Assembly (NCBI GenBank): GCA_947167515.1
Contig: CAMVIM010000019.1
Coordinates: forward strand, 1-64,000
Direction: 5' to 3'
From: an uncultured Prevotellaceae bacterium
Lineage (GTDB): Bacteria; Bacteroidota; Bacteroidia; Bacteroidales; Bacteroidaceae
DNA length: 64,000 nt
A model generated the notes under the pieces. That model ran no database searches. It had not been told where the DNA came from and was given only the letters and a program-made list of their open reading frames with translations. A program made the position numbers and the translations under genes. Positions within the stretch are counted from its first letter, which is position 1. Every line of letters begins with the position of its first letter. Shown piece by piece: positions 47,146 through 54,503 of this stretch.

Positions 47146-48360
47146 ATGAAAAAAATCTTATTCATAATTACTCTCTTTACCCTTGTCACTTCCCTGAAGG
47201 CACAAGACGTAAAGAACCAACTGAACCCCGTCTATCATGGAGTTACCTCACTCGCAATTGCCCCCGATGCACGTGCAGGCGGTCTCGGTGACGTTGGAGC
47301 CGCCACCGACCCCGACGTCAACTCGCAATACTGGAACCCTGCCAAGTACCCCTTCTGTATCAGCCGCGCCGGCGTTTCACTCAACTACACACCTTGGCTT
47401 CGCCAGTTGGTCACCGACATTGACCTTGCCAACATCACCGGCTACTACCGACTGGGTGACTACGACGCCCTTTCAGGCTCGCTCCGCTATTTCTCACTGG
47501 GCGAAGTGCAACTGATGGACGATGAAAGCGTCACGTTCAAACCCTACGAAATGGCGGTCGATGTGGCCTACTCCCGTATGCTCTCCGAGACTTTCTCGGC
47601 TGGCGTGGCACTCCGTTACATCTACTCCGACCTTGCATACAAGGACGATGAGACCAAGCCAGGTTCGGCATTTGCAGCCGACATCGCTCTCTACCATAAC
47701 GGCTATCTCAATCTGGGCGGTCACGAGAGCCAACTCGGCTGGGGACTCAACATCAGCAATATCGGTTCCAAGATTTCTTACGACGGCGGCAACACCTCCG
47801 AGTTCATCCCCACCAACATGCGTTTCGGTCTCTCTCTGCTCGTTCCTTTCGACGAGTACAACACCATGACCATCGCAGCCGATGCCAATAAACTGCTGGT
47901 GCCCACACGCCCCACGATGGAGCAATATGTGAAGCACATGGTGGAAACCGAAGGTGGAGAAGCCTCCGACTATGAGCAGAACTACTCCGACTACCGCACA
48001 TGGCTCGAAGGCGAAGGCTACTACAACATATCACCCATCTCAGGCATCTTCAAGTCCTTCCACGATGCCCCCAACGGCTTCAAGGAAGAGCTTCAGGAAA
48101 TCCAGTGGAGCGTTGGTCTCGAATATGCCTACAACAACCAGTTCTTCCTGCGCGGTGGCTACCACTACGAGCACCCCAACAAAGGTAACCGCACCTACTT
48201 CACCGTCGGCGCCGGCTTCAAGATGAACGTCTTCTCCCTTGACGCATCCTACGTCATCTCTACCGCCCAGAGCAACCCACTCGACCAAACCCTTCGATTC
48301 TCCCTCGCCTTTGATATGGACGGCATCGGTGACCTGCTGGGTAAACGCCGCAGAAGATAA
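47146..48360 (+). CDS. porV: Type IX secretion system outer-membrane protein PorV (LptO)
   Basis: FadL-like outer-membrane beta-barrel that shuttles T9SS cargo from the translocon to PorU. Signal peptide (ILFIITLFTLVTSLKAQ), then the typical opening LAIAPDARAGGLGDVGAAT and DVNSQYWNPAKYPF. 404 aa is normal. The gap of 46 bases from porU suggests an operon. The stop codon is part of a repeated terminator-like hairpin. Confidence 0.95.
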   Translation: MKKILFIITLFTLVTSLKAQDVKNQLNPVYHGVTSLAIAPDARAGGLGDVGAATDPDVNSQYWNPAKYPFCISRAGVSLNYTPWLRQLVTDIDLANITGYYRLGDYDALSGSLRYFSLGEVQLMDDESVTFKPYEMAVDVAYSRMLSETFSAGVALRYIYSDLAYKDDETKPGSAFAADIALYHNGYLNLGGHESQLGWGLNISNIGSKISYDGGNTSEFIPTNMRFGLSLLVPFDEYNTMTIAADANKLLVPTRPTMEQYVKHMVETEGGEASDYEQNYSDYRTWLEGEGYYNISPISGIFKSFHDAPNGFKEELQEIQWSVGLEYAYNNQFFLRGGYHYEHPNKGNRTYFTVGAGFKMNVFSLDASYVISTAQSNPLDQTLRFSLAFDMDGIGDLLGKRRRR

Positions 48361-48386
48361 CCAGCCCATGCGCTGGGCGATTTATC
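48358..48386 (+). terminator. Terminator-like repeat cassette, copy 1 (after porV)
   Basis: TAACCAGCCCATGCGCTGGG with following CGATTTATC: stop codon, hairpin GCCCA/TGGGC, then an AT stretch. It is a shortened form of the 37-bp cassette at 55549-55585 and 59975-60011. Confidence 0.6.
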
Positions 48387-48399
48387 ACGTTCAGCCCGT

Positions 48400-48429
48400 C
48401 CCATCAAACCCATTCAACCCATTCCCCCC
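48400..48429 (+). repeat. CCCATTCAA nonamer repeat before ispF
   Basis: Three and a fraction 9-base units (CCCATCAAA, CCCATTCAA, CCCATTCCC) run directly into the ispF start codon. Confidence 0.55.
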
Positions 48430-48912
48430 ATGAAAGTCCGCATCGGTTTCGGTTTCGATGTCCACCAGTTAGTGGAAGGCCGTCCCCTTTGGCTGGGCGG
48501 CATCCAGATAGAGCACACCCTCGGCCTGCTCGGTCACTCCGATGCCGATGTGCTCATCCACGCCATCTGCGACGCCATCCTCGGTGCCGCCAACATGCGC
48601 GACATCGGCTACCACTTCCCTCCCAAGAAAGGGAACGAGTTTGAGAACATCGACTCCAAGATTCTTCTCAGAAAAACCCTTGACATCGTTGCCACCAAAG
48701 GCTATTCCATTGGCAACATCGACTGCACCGTTTGCGCTGAGCGCCCCAAACTCAATCCCCACATTCCCCAGATGCAGCAAACCCTCGCCGAGGTGATGGG
48801 CATTGACCTCGATGACATCTCCATCAAAGCCACCACCACCGAGAAACTCGGCTTCACAGGTCGAGAGGAAGGCATCAGTGCCTATGCTGTCGTGTTGCTC
48901 GAAAAAGCCTGA
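48430..48912 (+). CDS. ispF: 2-C-methyl-D-erythritol 2,4-cyclodiphosphate synthase
   Basis: MEP-pathway enzyme forming the cyclic diphosphate. Zn ligands are in GFGFDVHQLVEGRPL (Asp, His) and GHSDADVLIHAICDAILGA; the C-terminus has TTTEKLGFTGREEGISAYAVVLL. 160 aa is standard. It lies 69 bases after porV. Confidence 0.97.
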   Translation: MKVRIGFGFDVHQLVEGRPLWLGGIQIEHTLGLLGHSDADVLIHAICDAILGAANMRDIGYHFPPKKGNEFENIDSKILLRKTLDIVATKGYSIGNIDCTVCAERPKLNPHIPQMQQTLAEVMGIDLDDISIKATTTEKLGFTGREEGISAYAVVLLEKA

Positions 48913-48939
48913 TATAAAAGATTCTCACTATCCAACCCC

Positions 48940-48981
48940 AAGAAAGGCGGTGCATCCAGTTCGGATGCGCCGCCTTTCTTG
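48940..48981. terminator. Terminator between ispF and the short-peptide gene
   Basis: Stem AAGAAAGGCGGTGCATCC / GGATGCGCCGCCTTTCTT (one G-U pair) with a 5-base loop, between convergent genes. Confidence 0.82.
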
Positions 48982-49018
48982 GTTATAGCATATAAAGAAC
49001 TTTCGAGGACACGCATCC

Positions 49019-49249
49019 TCACCACAAGTCTTCGCTGCCGCCAGCCTCCATATCCTCAATGATACGCTGCTGGGCACCTGGGTCTTTCTCTCCCTCCTTA
49101 TCCACACCGCCATAACCCATGCCACTGCCCGTCACACCGGGACTGACACACACTGGCAACTCGCTTTCCATCTCAAGGCACTCCACCAGGGGAGCCACAT
49201 ATCTTTTCTTTTCCATTGTCTTGCTATTTTTTCTGTTCCAAATGATCAT
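49019..49249 (-). CDS. Short peptide gene (65-76 aa), unknown function
   Basis: Encodes MEKKRYVAPLVECLEMESEL followed by PVCVSPGVTGSGMGYGGVDK and an acidic tail. The pattern 'MEKK-x-Y-x-x-P-x-VE ... SPGV-x-GS-G' is one I associate with short uncharacterised Bacteroidales proteins. No signal peptide or transmembrane helix is seen. The longest frame starts at 49249 on an ATGA shared with the stop of the upstream cohesin-like gene; ATG 49216 gives the 65-residue form and a more family-like start. It is the last gene of a surface-protein operon. A precursor peptide or a small regulator are both possible. Confidence 0.62.
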   Translation of the reverse strand: MIIWNRKNSKTMEKKRYVAPLVECLEMESELPVCVSPGVTGSGMGYGGVDKEGEKDPGAQQRIIEDMEAGGSEDLW

Positions 49250-50448
49250 TTATCCACCGCCACTTTCTTCCCGTTCACCACATACACACCCTTCGGCAAT
49301 GTCTTTGTGCCGTCCATTTTCACGCCCTGCAAGGTATAGACACCGGTCGCACGGTTGGCGACACCCTCGCCAACACCCTTCACGCCCGTCGCCTCTCCTC
49401 CATTGAACACAAAGCGCACGTTGGCATAATTCTCATCCATCTCCGTCAGCACGTCATAAAAGTCGAAGTAGGCACGGAACGCCTTCATCTTCGTCTTGCC
49501 GGCCGAGTACCAGAAATCGCCGCCGCTCAGGAACAGCGTCTTCTCCGGCACCTCCGTCTGCGCCACATACGTGCCGATCAGTTCGCTCCACGCCCTTCTC
49601 GTGCGCTTCACCGTCGCCACCACAGGCTCCGCCTCCGGGGCAATGTCCACGCCGTCCACCGTGAACTCGCTTACCGCCTCACTCACCTTGATCAGGCAGG
49701 GGTGGTTCGCCTCAATCGCACTGAGAGGGGAAAAGAGCACATTGATGCCCACGACTTCGTCCGCATCCTCCGTCACCTCATAGCCCGCAAAGTCCTTCAG
49801 CTCCACATCCTCGCCAAACGCGTCCTTCACCTGCTCCTCGCTCATGTCGAACGGCAGGCAGAGCGTGCTCCACTCATTCGCCTTGATGGTGCGCAGCACA
49901 CGCACGTTGGCATTGGTTTCTGCTTGAGGCATCGTGGTGGAAGTCTCGTCGAGAAGGATTCTGTTTTCTCCCACGGTGATGTCGAAGGCCACGTCGGAAA
50001 ACTCCACCTCCTGCTCGCCAGGTGTGGTGAAGGTCAGCTCGCTGAGCGTGGCGTCGAGTTTCGTGCCCACGTTCAGGGAGACATCGCCCTTCACGTTGAC
50101 GGTCAGCAGCACACCGCTGGTGCCGCTGATGGGCGCACTGGAGAGTGAAAGGCATCCGAATGTGGCGGTCTGTCCATCCACACTTGACGAGATGCCGTGG
50201 TCGTCAAATCGTTCACCCTTGGTGAATGTGGGCTTTCCCTCCTCGTCCAGCACGAAGCTGATTCCCTCGGGCAGGGTCAGCTTGAAGGTGAAGGCCGTGA
50301 AGGTGTAGTCCTCGTTGTTCAGCGCGATGCTGATGATGCCGCTCCCGCCTTGCGGAACGGTCGCCTCGCCCACGGCCACGCCATTGTCGGCATGGGCGTT
50401 CAGAACGCCCGCCAGCACCGTGAGCAGCAAAAGAATCTTCTTTTTCAT
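49246..50448 (-). CDS. Secreted cohesin-like protein with T9SS-type tail
   Basis: Signal peptide (ILLLLTVLAGVLNAHA), then a beta-sandwich domain with a cohesin-like pattern (VAVGEATVPQGGSGIISIAL, FTFKLTLPEGISF, GVLLTVNVKG). The second half carries the module seen in the 20689 BspA-like protein: NEWSTLCLPFDMSEEQ, KMKAFRAYFDFYD, and a C-terminus GVYTLQGVKM then LPKGVYVVNGKKVAVDK resembling a T9SS tail. ATG 50448 starts the signal peptide; the frame is open to 50490. It is 57 bases behind the LRR/dockerin-like gene, so a shared transcript is likely. Confidence 0.72.
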   Translation of the reverse strand: MKKKILLLLTVLAGVLNAHADNGVAVGEATVPQGGSGIISIALNNEDYTFTAFTFKLTLPEGISFVLDEEGKPTFTKGERFDDHGISSSVDGQTATFGCLSLSSAPISGTSGVLLTVNVKGDVSLNVGTKLDATLSELTFTTPGEQEVEFSDVAFDITVGENRILLDETSTTMPQAETNANVRVLRTIKANEWSTLCLPFDMSEEQVKDAFGEDVELKDFAGYEVTEDADEVVGINVLFSPLSAIEANHPCLIKVSEAVSEFTVDGVDIAPEAEPVVATVKRTRRAWSELIGTYVAQTEVPEKTLFLSGGDFWYSAGKTKMKAFRAYFDFYDVLTEMDENYANVRFVFNGGEATGVKGVGEGVANRATGVYTLQGVKMDGTKTLPKGVYVVNGKKVAVDK

Positions 50449-50505
50449 GTTGATAAGTTTATTTGATAATACGTTTGAATCATTCATCATGTTTCCTTCT
50501 CCATC

Positions 50506-52926
50506 CTACTGCGGGTCAAGTTCCACCACCGTCACTTCACGCCTGTTGGCTTTTCCACTGCCCTGGTTCAGAATCATGTTGACGATGGCCACAGCATCGG
50601 TGATGCTGATCTTTCCGTCCCCGTTCACATCGGCAGCGGCACTGACGAAGTTGGCGGAAGCGTTGCCGAGGATGTAGTTGACAATGGCCACGGCATCTGT
50701 GATGGACACCTTACCGTCGCCGTTCGTGTCGGCAACCAGCACGTCGCTCACGGTCAGCGTGGCAGTCACATCTGCAGGATTGATGCCCACCGCTCCCGTC
50801 GTGGTCAGCTCGATGTTATTGATGCTGACGGCATACTCGCCCGTTTCCATCTCCCCGTCCACGTTCAGTGTGAGGTTCACCAACGCGCCTTCTGTTCCGC
50901 GGAATGCCTCCGACGACAGCGAGAGAGCCGTCACCTGATAGTTTCCGTTCGCCAGTTTCGAGAAAGAAACGGTGTGGTCACCTTTCCGTTCTGTCAGTTC
51001 GCACTTCGACAAGGTTATGCCATTGGGCAGCGACACCTCAAACTGGAAGGCTGTGATGTCTTCCGTGTTCTCCATCACTACAGGCATGGTGAAAGCTCTA
51101 CCAATATATGCTTCGGCATTGACAATGGAAAGATGGTTGTTCTCTGCTATATCGTATGGCGCTTCCACAATACCACCCATAAACACATCTTCTGTCCAAC
51201 CCGCTGCAATGTAGGCATCTTTGGTTCCATCGGGAACGGTTAATGTGCATGAGGAAGATATATTTCTAAAAGCATATGTGCTAAATCTGAATGGTTTTTC
51301 AATTTTAGAAAACAAAGAGGTCAAAGCTCCACAATTTTCAAAAGCACCATCATCAATGCTTGTCACGCTGTTGGGGATGGTGACGGATGTCAGGCCGCTA
51401 CAACCAAAAAAAGCATTTTCGCCTATGCTTGTTACACCATCTGGAATGGTCAAAGAGGTCAAGCCGTTACAACCGTAGAAAGCTAATTCTCCGATAGATG
51501 TAACACTATGGGGGATGGTCAAAGAGGTTAAGCCACTACAACCATAGAAAGCTTGTTCGCCTATGCTTGTTAAGCTATTGGGAAGGGTGACTGAGGTCAA
51601 ACCACTACAACGACGGAATACATAATTACTAATGCTCGTCACTTTGTTGGGAATGGCCAACGAAGTCAGGCCGCCGCAGCCTTCAAATGCAGCTTCGCCT
51701 ATGTATGTCACGCTATTGGGAATACCCACAGAAGTCAAGCCGCTGCAGTTGATGAAAGCATTGCTACTGATTGATATTGTTCCATCCTTTATTTCAATGG
51801 TTGTGTTTGCCGGCATCGTACCTTTATATCCATATGCTATATTGTTGATGTATATCAGTCCATTAGGTTGGTTTTTATACCATGCAGTTTCATTAAAGGC
51901 ACCTCGTCCGATAGATGTGACGCTATTAGGAATGGACAAGGAAGCCAACTTGCCACAAAAGGCAAAAGCACCTTCTCCGATAGTCGTGACACTGTTGGGA
52001 ATGGATAAAGAGGTCAAGCCACTACAGCTATAGAATGCATACCTCCCTATGCTTGTCACACTACTGGGAATGGTGATTGAAGCCAAGCCTTTACACCAAG
52101 AGAATGCATGATCACCTATGCTTGTCACGCTACTGGGAATGGCCACGGAAGTCAGCCCGCTGCAGTTGAAGAAAGCATAACTACTGATTGATATTGTTCC
52201 ATCTTTTATTTCAATGGTTGTGTTTGTCGGCATTGTACCTTTATATTCATATGCCACCTTATTAATATATATCAGTCCATCAGGTTGATTGTTATACCAT
52301 GCAGTTCCATCAAATGCATTTTCTCCAATAGATGTGACACTGTTAGGAATGGTCACAGAAGTTAAGCTACTACAACGTTCGAAAGTTACTTTTCCGATAG
52401 ATGTTACGCTGTTGGGAATGACCAAAGAGGTCAAGCCACTACAGTCAGCGAAAGCACTTTCTCCGATAGTCGTGACACTGTTGGGTATAGTCACAGAGAT
52501 CAAGCCACTACACTGCCAGAAAGCTTCTACCCCAATGCATGTCACGCTGTTGGGGATGGCCAAAGAGGTTAAGCCACTACAACCATGAAAAGCCTGTTCG
52601 CCTATGGTTATCACGCTACTGGGAATGGTGACTGAGGTCAAATTACTACAACAATCGAAGGCACGATAACCAATGGAAATGACAGTATAGTTCTTTTCTG
52701 ATTTTGTGACAGTGGAAGGAATGGTAATGGTTCCTGAAGTGGATGTGGAAATTGCTTCAGATAGTCCATTTCCAACCTGCACCGTATTGTTGCCCTCACT
52801 AATGATTTTGAAGGTCATGGTAACACCTTCAGAGGTGTTTGCTGTAAATGTGTCACCATTGACAGCCTTGACGTGTACACTCAACAGGGTACACACTAAT
52901 ACAAAAAGAATGTTTTTTGTCTTCAT
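50506..52926 (-). CDS. BspA-like LRR protein with cohesin-like and dockerin-like C-terminus
   Basis: Exported surface protein. Signal peptide (ILFVLVCTLLSVHVKA), a short beta domain, then about 20 BspA/TpLRR repeats (pattern CSGLTSVTIPNSVTSIGENAF). Within the LRR array a block (NQPDGLIYINKVAYEYKGTM, IEIKDGTISISS) occurs twice, showing internal duplication. After the LRRs comes a cohesin-like beta domain (AFTMPVVMENTEDITAFQF) and two dockerin/EF-hand-like repeats, DTNGDGKVSITDAVAIVNYI and DVNGDGKISITDAVAIVNMI, near residues 733-790. There is no T9SS tail. ATG 52926 is chosen because it opens the signal peptide. Confidence 0.85.
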   Translation of the reverse strand: MKTKNILFVLVCTLLSVHVKAVNGDTFTANTSEGVTMTFKIISEGNNTVQVGNGLSEAISTSTSGTITIPSTVTKSEKNYTVISIGYRAFDCCSNLTSVTIPSSVITIGEQAFHGCSGLTSLAIPNSVTCIGVEAFWQCSGLISVTIPNSVTTIGESAFADCSGLTSLVIPNSVTSIGKVTFERCSSLTSVTIPNSVTSIGENAFDGTAWYNNQPDGLIYINKVAYEYKGTMPTNTTIEIKDGTISISSYAFFNCSGLTSVAIPSSVTSIGDHAFSWCKGLASITIPSSVTSIGRYAFYSCSGLTSLSIPNSVTTIGEGAFAFCGKLASLSIPNSVTSIGRGAFNETAWYKNQPNGLIYINNIAYGYKGTMPANTTIEIKDGTISISSNAFINCSGLTSVGIPNSVTYIGEAAFEGCGGLTSLAIPNKVTSISNYVFRRCSGLTSVTLPNSLTSIGEQAFYGCSGLTSLTIPHSVTSIGELAFYGCNGLTSLTIPDGVTSIGENAFFGCSGLTSVTIPNSVTSIDDGAFENCGALTSLFSKIEKPFRFSTYAFRNISSSCTLTVPDGTKDAYIAAGWTEDVFMGGIVEAPYDIAENNHLSIVNAEAYIGRAFTMPVVMENTEDITAFQFEVSLPNGITLSKCELTERKGDHTVSFSKLANGNYQVTALSLSSEAFRGTEGALVNLTLNVDGEMETGEYAVSINNIELTTTGAVGINPADVTATLTVSDVLVADTNGDGKVSITDAVAIVNYILGNASANFVSAAADVNGDGKISITDAVAIVNMILNQGSGKANRREVTVVELDPQ

Positions 52927-53213
52927 AATATATAAATGTTTTGGATGATATCCACGACAGCCTCCACCAGTCCCCAACAAAGGCATACATTATTAATTAT
53001 ATAAACACGAAGAAGCGTGGAACTGTATGTCCGCATCTTCAAGGTGAGGGTCGTCAGAATTACCCGAAAAGAAAAAGATGGTTTATTAAAGCAGTTCCAC
53101 GCACAATGCATGAAGCCGCTATGTCCAACTTCTTTCTTTTCGAGATAGCTTTTAGTAGCACGCGAGCCGTCTCAAACATGTTTTGCAATGATTGAAAGTT
53201 TCTGACGTTTTCA

Positions 53214-53345
53214 CCTTGCAAGAAAGAGCATAACGCTTCTATTTTTACCAATAAGCCACGGTGCCGAGGCACCGCAGTGAACGACGGCAAGCCATCATTC
53301 GGCGGCAAAGATAGTGCAAATCGAAAGAAGAACAAAATAAAAACA
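53214..53345 (-). repeat. 132-bp direct repeat R1 with outward promoter
   Basis: Matches 54151-54282 at 127 of 132 positions by eye. On the minus strand it carries -33 TTTG (53333-53336), 19 bases, -7 TATCTTTG (53306-53313), then a hairpin CGGTGCC / GGCACCG around 53259-53274. It fires leftwards towards the LRR/dockerin-like operon. The 578-base gap 52927-53504 otherwise holds only this repeat, about 150 bases of unassigned leader and a terminator. Confidence 0.85.
53306..53336 (-). promoter_or_regulatory. Promoter inside repeat R1
   Basis: TTTG, 19 bases, TATCTTTG on the minus strand. It is a candidate promoter for the LRR/dockerin-like operon, with a leader of about 370 bases. Confidence 0.6.
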
Positions 53346-53450
53346 CATCTTTTTTTATTTTTTCTTCCGAGATGCAGCCTATCTTATCAAAAGTAACACA
53401 AAAAGATTGAGACCCACATACTTTTCCCCAACTTTTTGAAGTGGAGGAAA

Positions 53451-53486
53451 CAAAAAAGGCACAAAGCCGTGATGGACTTTGTGCCT
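53451..53486 (-). terminator. Terminator of the toxin-antitoxin operon
   Basis: Minus strand AGGCACAAAG / CTTTGTGCCT stem (53457-53486, 10-base loop) followed by TTTTTTG, 18 bases after the toxin stop. Confidence 0.82.
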
Positions 53487-53504
53487 ATGGAATTTTCAGT
53501 GACT

Positions 53505-53786
53505 CTATTTGTCACCGTAATGGCCTAATACAGAAAGGATTTTGACGACAACAACATCATCGTGAATCTCATAGATGATACGATATTCTTTGTTGAGACG
53601 ACGTGACCATGTTTCTTCAAATAGGAAGTGTTTCAAATGCTCCACTTGACCAGTACCTGTGCGAGGGTGGTCTTCAAGTTCATGCAGGATTTTGGTCAGT
53701 TTCTTAAACAAAGGCTTGTTACCACTTTTCTTTATCTTCCTGATATCCTCAAGTGCGGTTTCATCATATTGCAAATCGTACATCAT
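53505..53786 (-). CDS. YoeB/Txe-type toxin (mRNA interferase)
   Basis: RelE-superfamily ribosome-dependent mRNA interferase. The C-terminal half is characteristic: VEHLKHFLFEETWSRRLNKE, YRIIYEIHDDVVVVKILSV and LGHYGDK, with the basic and terminal aromatic residues used for catalysis in YoeB. 93 aa is the expected size. It overlaps the antitoxin gene by 4 bases and has its own terminator. Confidence 0.93.
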   Translation of the reverse strand: MMYDLQYDETALEDIRKIKKSGNKPLFKKLTKILHELEDHPRTGTGQVEHLKHFLFEETWSRRLNKEYRIIYEIHDDVVVVKILSVLGHYGDK

Positions 53787-54109
53787 AACGAATCGAGAAA
53801 TTTGTCCAATTCCTGATGTCCATGAATGGTTTTCACCACTTTGGATTCGTCAGCATGCGAGTCTTTAATCCGCTTACGAATGTACTCGACATTCCGTTTG
53901 TCGCCAAAGAAAGGGTCACCGCTAGGACTGATTTCATAGGGGTCGCACCGAAAAGACTCAGGAATCACATCTTTTGTTTTGTTGTGAACTTTTCTTTTCG
54001 GTTGGCGCGATGCCGCGATGAGTTGCTCTGCCAGCCATGTCTGATTGCGCGCCGAAAGTGAGAGTCCTTGGATATAACTCCAAAGGTTATTCATTGCAAT
54101 TGTCGTCAT
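53783..54109 (-). CDS. Antitoxin partner of the YoeB-type toxin
   Basis: The 108-residue protein is encoded directly upstream of and overlapping the toxin gene, the standard antitoxin position. The N-terminal half is helical (NLWSYIQGLSLSARNQTWLA) and should dimerise and bind the operator; the C-terminal half (ESKVVKTIHGHQELDKFLDS) is charged and likely wraps the toxin. It is not an obvious YefM/Phd sequence by eye, so the antitoxin family is left open. Confidence 0.8.
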   Translation of the reverse strand: MTTIAMNNLWSYIQGLSLSARNQTWLAEQLIAASRQPKRKVHNKTKDVIPESFRCDPYEISPSGDPFFGDKRNVEYIRKRIKDSHADESKVVKTIHGHQELDKFLDSL

Positions 54110-54150
54110 ATATATTATCCCTTAGTGTTGTTTTCCTCTATCATTTCTTG

Positions 54151-54282
54151 CCTTGCAAGAAAGAGCATAACGCTTCTATTTTTACCAATAAGCCACGGTG
54201 CCGAGGCACCGCAGTGAACGACGGCAAGCCGCCATTCGGGGGCAAAGATAGTACAAATCGAGAGAAGAACAAAATAAAAACA
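54151..54282 (-). repeat. 132-bp direct repeat R2 with outward promoter
   Basis: Second copy of the 53214-53345 repeat, same orientation. Its minus-strand promoter (-33 TTTG 54270-54273, 19 bases, -7 TATCTTTG 54243-54250) points into the antitoxin-toxin operon. The pair of repeats brackets the operon at a distance of 937 bases. Confidence 0.85.
54243..54273 (-). promoter_or_regulatory. Promoter inside repeat R2 (toxin-antitoxin operon)
   Basis: TTTG, 19 bases, TATCTTTG; the leader to the antitoxin ATG is about 130 bases and includes the repeat hairpin. Confidence 0.6.
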
Positions 54283-54365
54283 AAATTTTTTTTCTTTTTT
54301 CTGCTGCGAGGCAGACTAATGGCCTCTTCGCCGCTTTCCCTTGTGGTCTTTTGCACGGCCTTCAA

Positions 54366-54499
54366 ATTGGTCAAAATGTACGCTTCCGTAGCCTCTCAAT
54401 CGGTGTGAGTCACACCTATGGGGGCGGTGTGAGTCACATCGACAAGTCGGTCTGAGTCACACCGATTTTGAGGCATTTTTGGTTGGTCATTTTGTACGA
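54366..54499 (+). repeat. Dispersed triple-palindrome element, copy D
   Basis: ATTGGTCAAAATGTACGC at the left, three 15-bp units at 54402-54416, 54426-54440 and 54449-54463 (spacers 9 and 8 bp), CGATTTTGAGGC, then GGTCATTTTGTACGA. It ends 4 bases before the menA stop codon, so it forms the 3' end of that transcript. Confidence 0.85.
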
Positions 54500-54503
54500 A
54501 GGG

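Noticed and set aside
50506..52926. Evidence for a true cellulosome
   Set aside because: Only dockerin-like and cohesin-like patterns are seen, with no scaffoldin carrying several cohesins and no dockerin-bearing enzymes; such EF-hand repeats are common in Bacteroidales LRR proteins.
53060..53335. 91-residue minus-strand frame as a protein gene
   Set aside because: It starts upstream of the predicted transcription start, overlaps the 132-bp repeat and lacks protein-like character; treated as a repeat leader.
54141..54374. 77-residue minus-strand frame as a protein gene
   Set aside because: Mostly translation of repeat R2 and a low-complexity A/T stretch.
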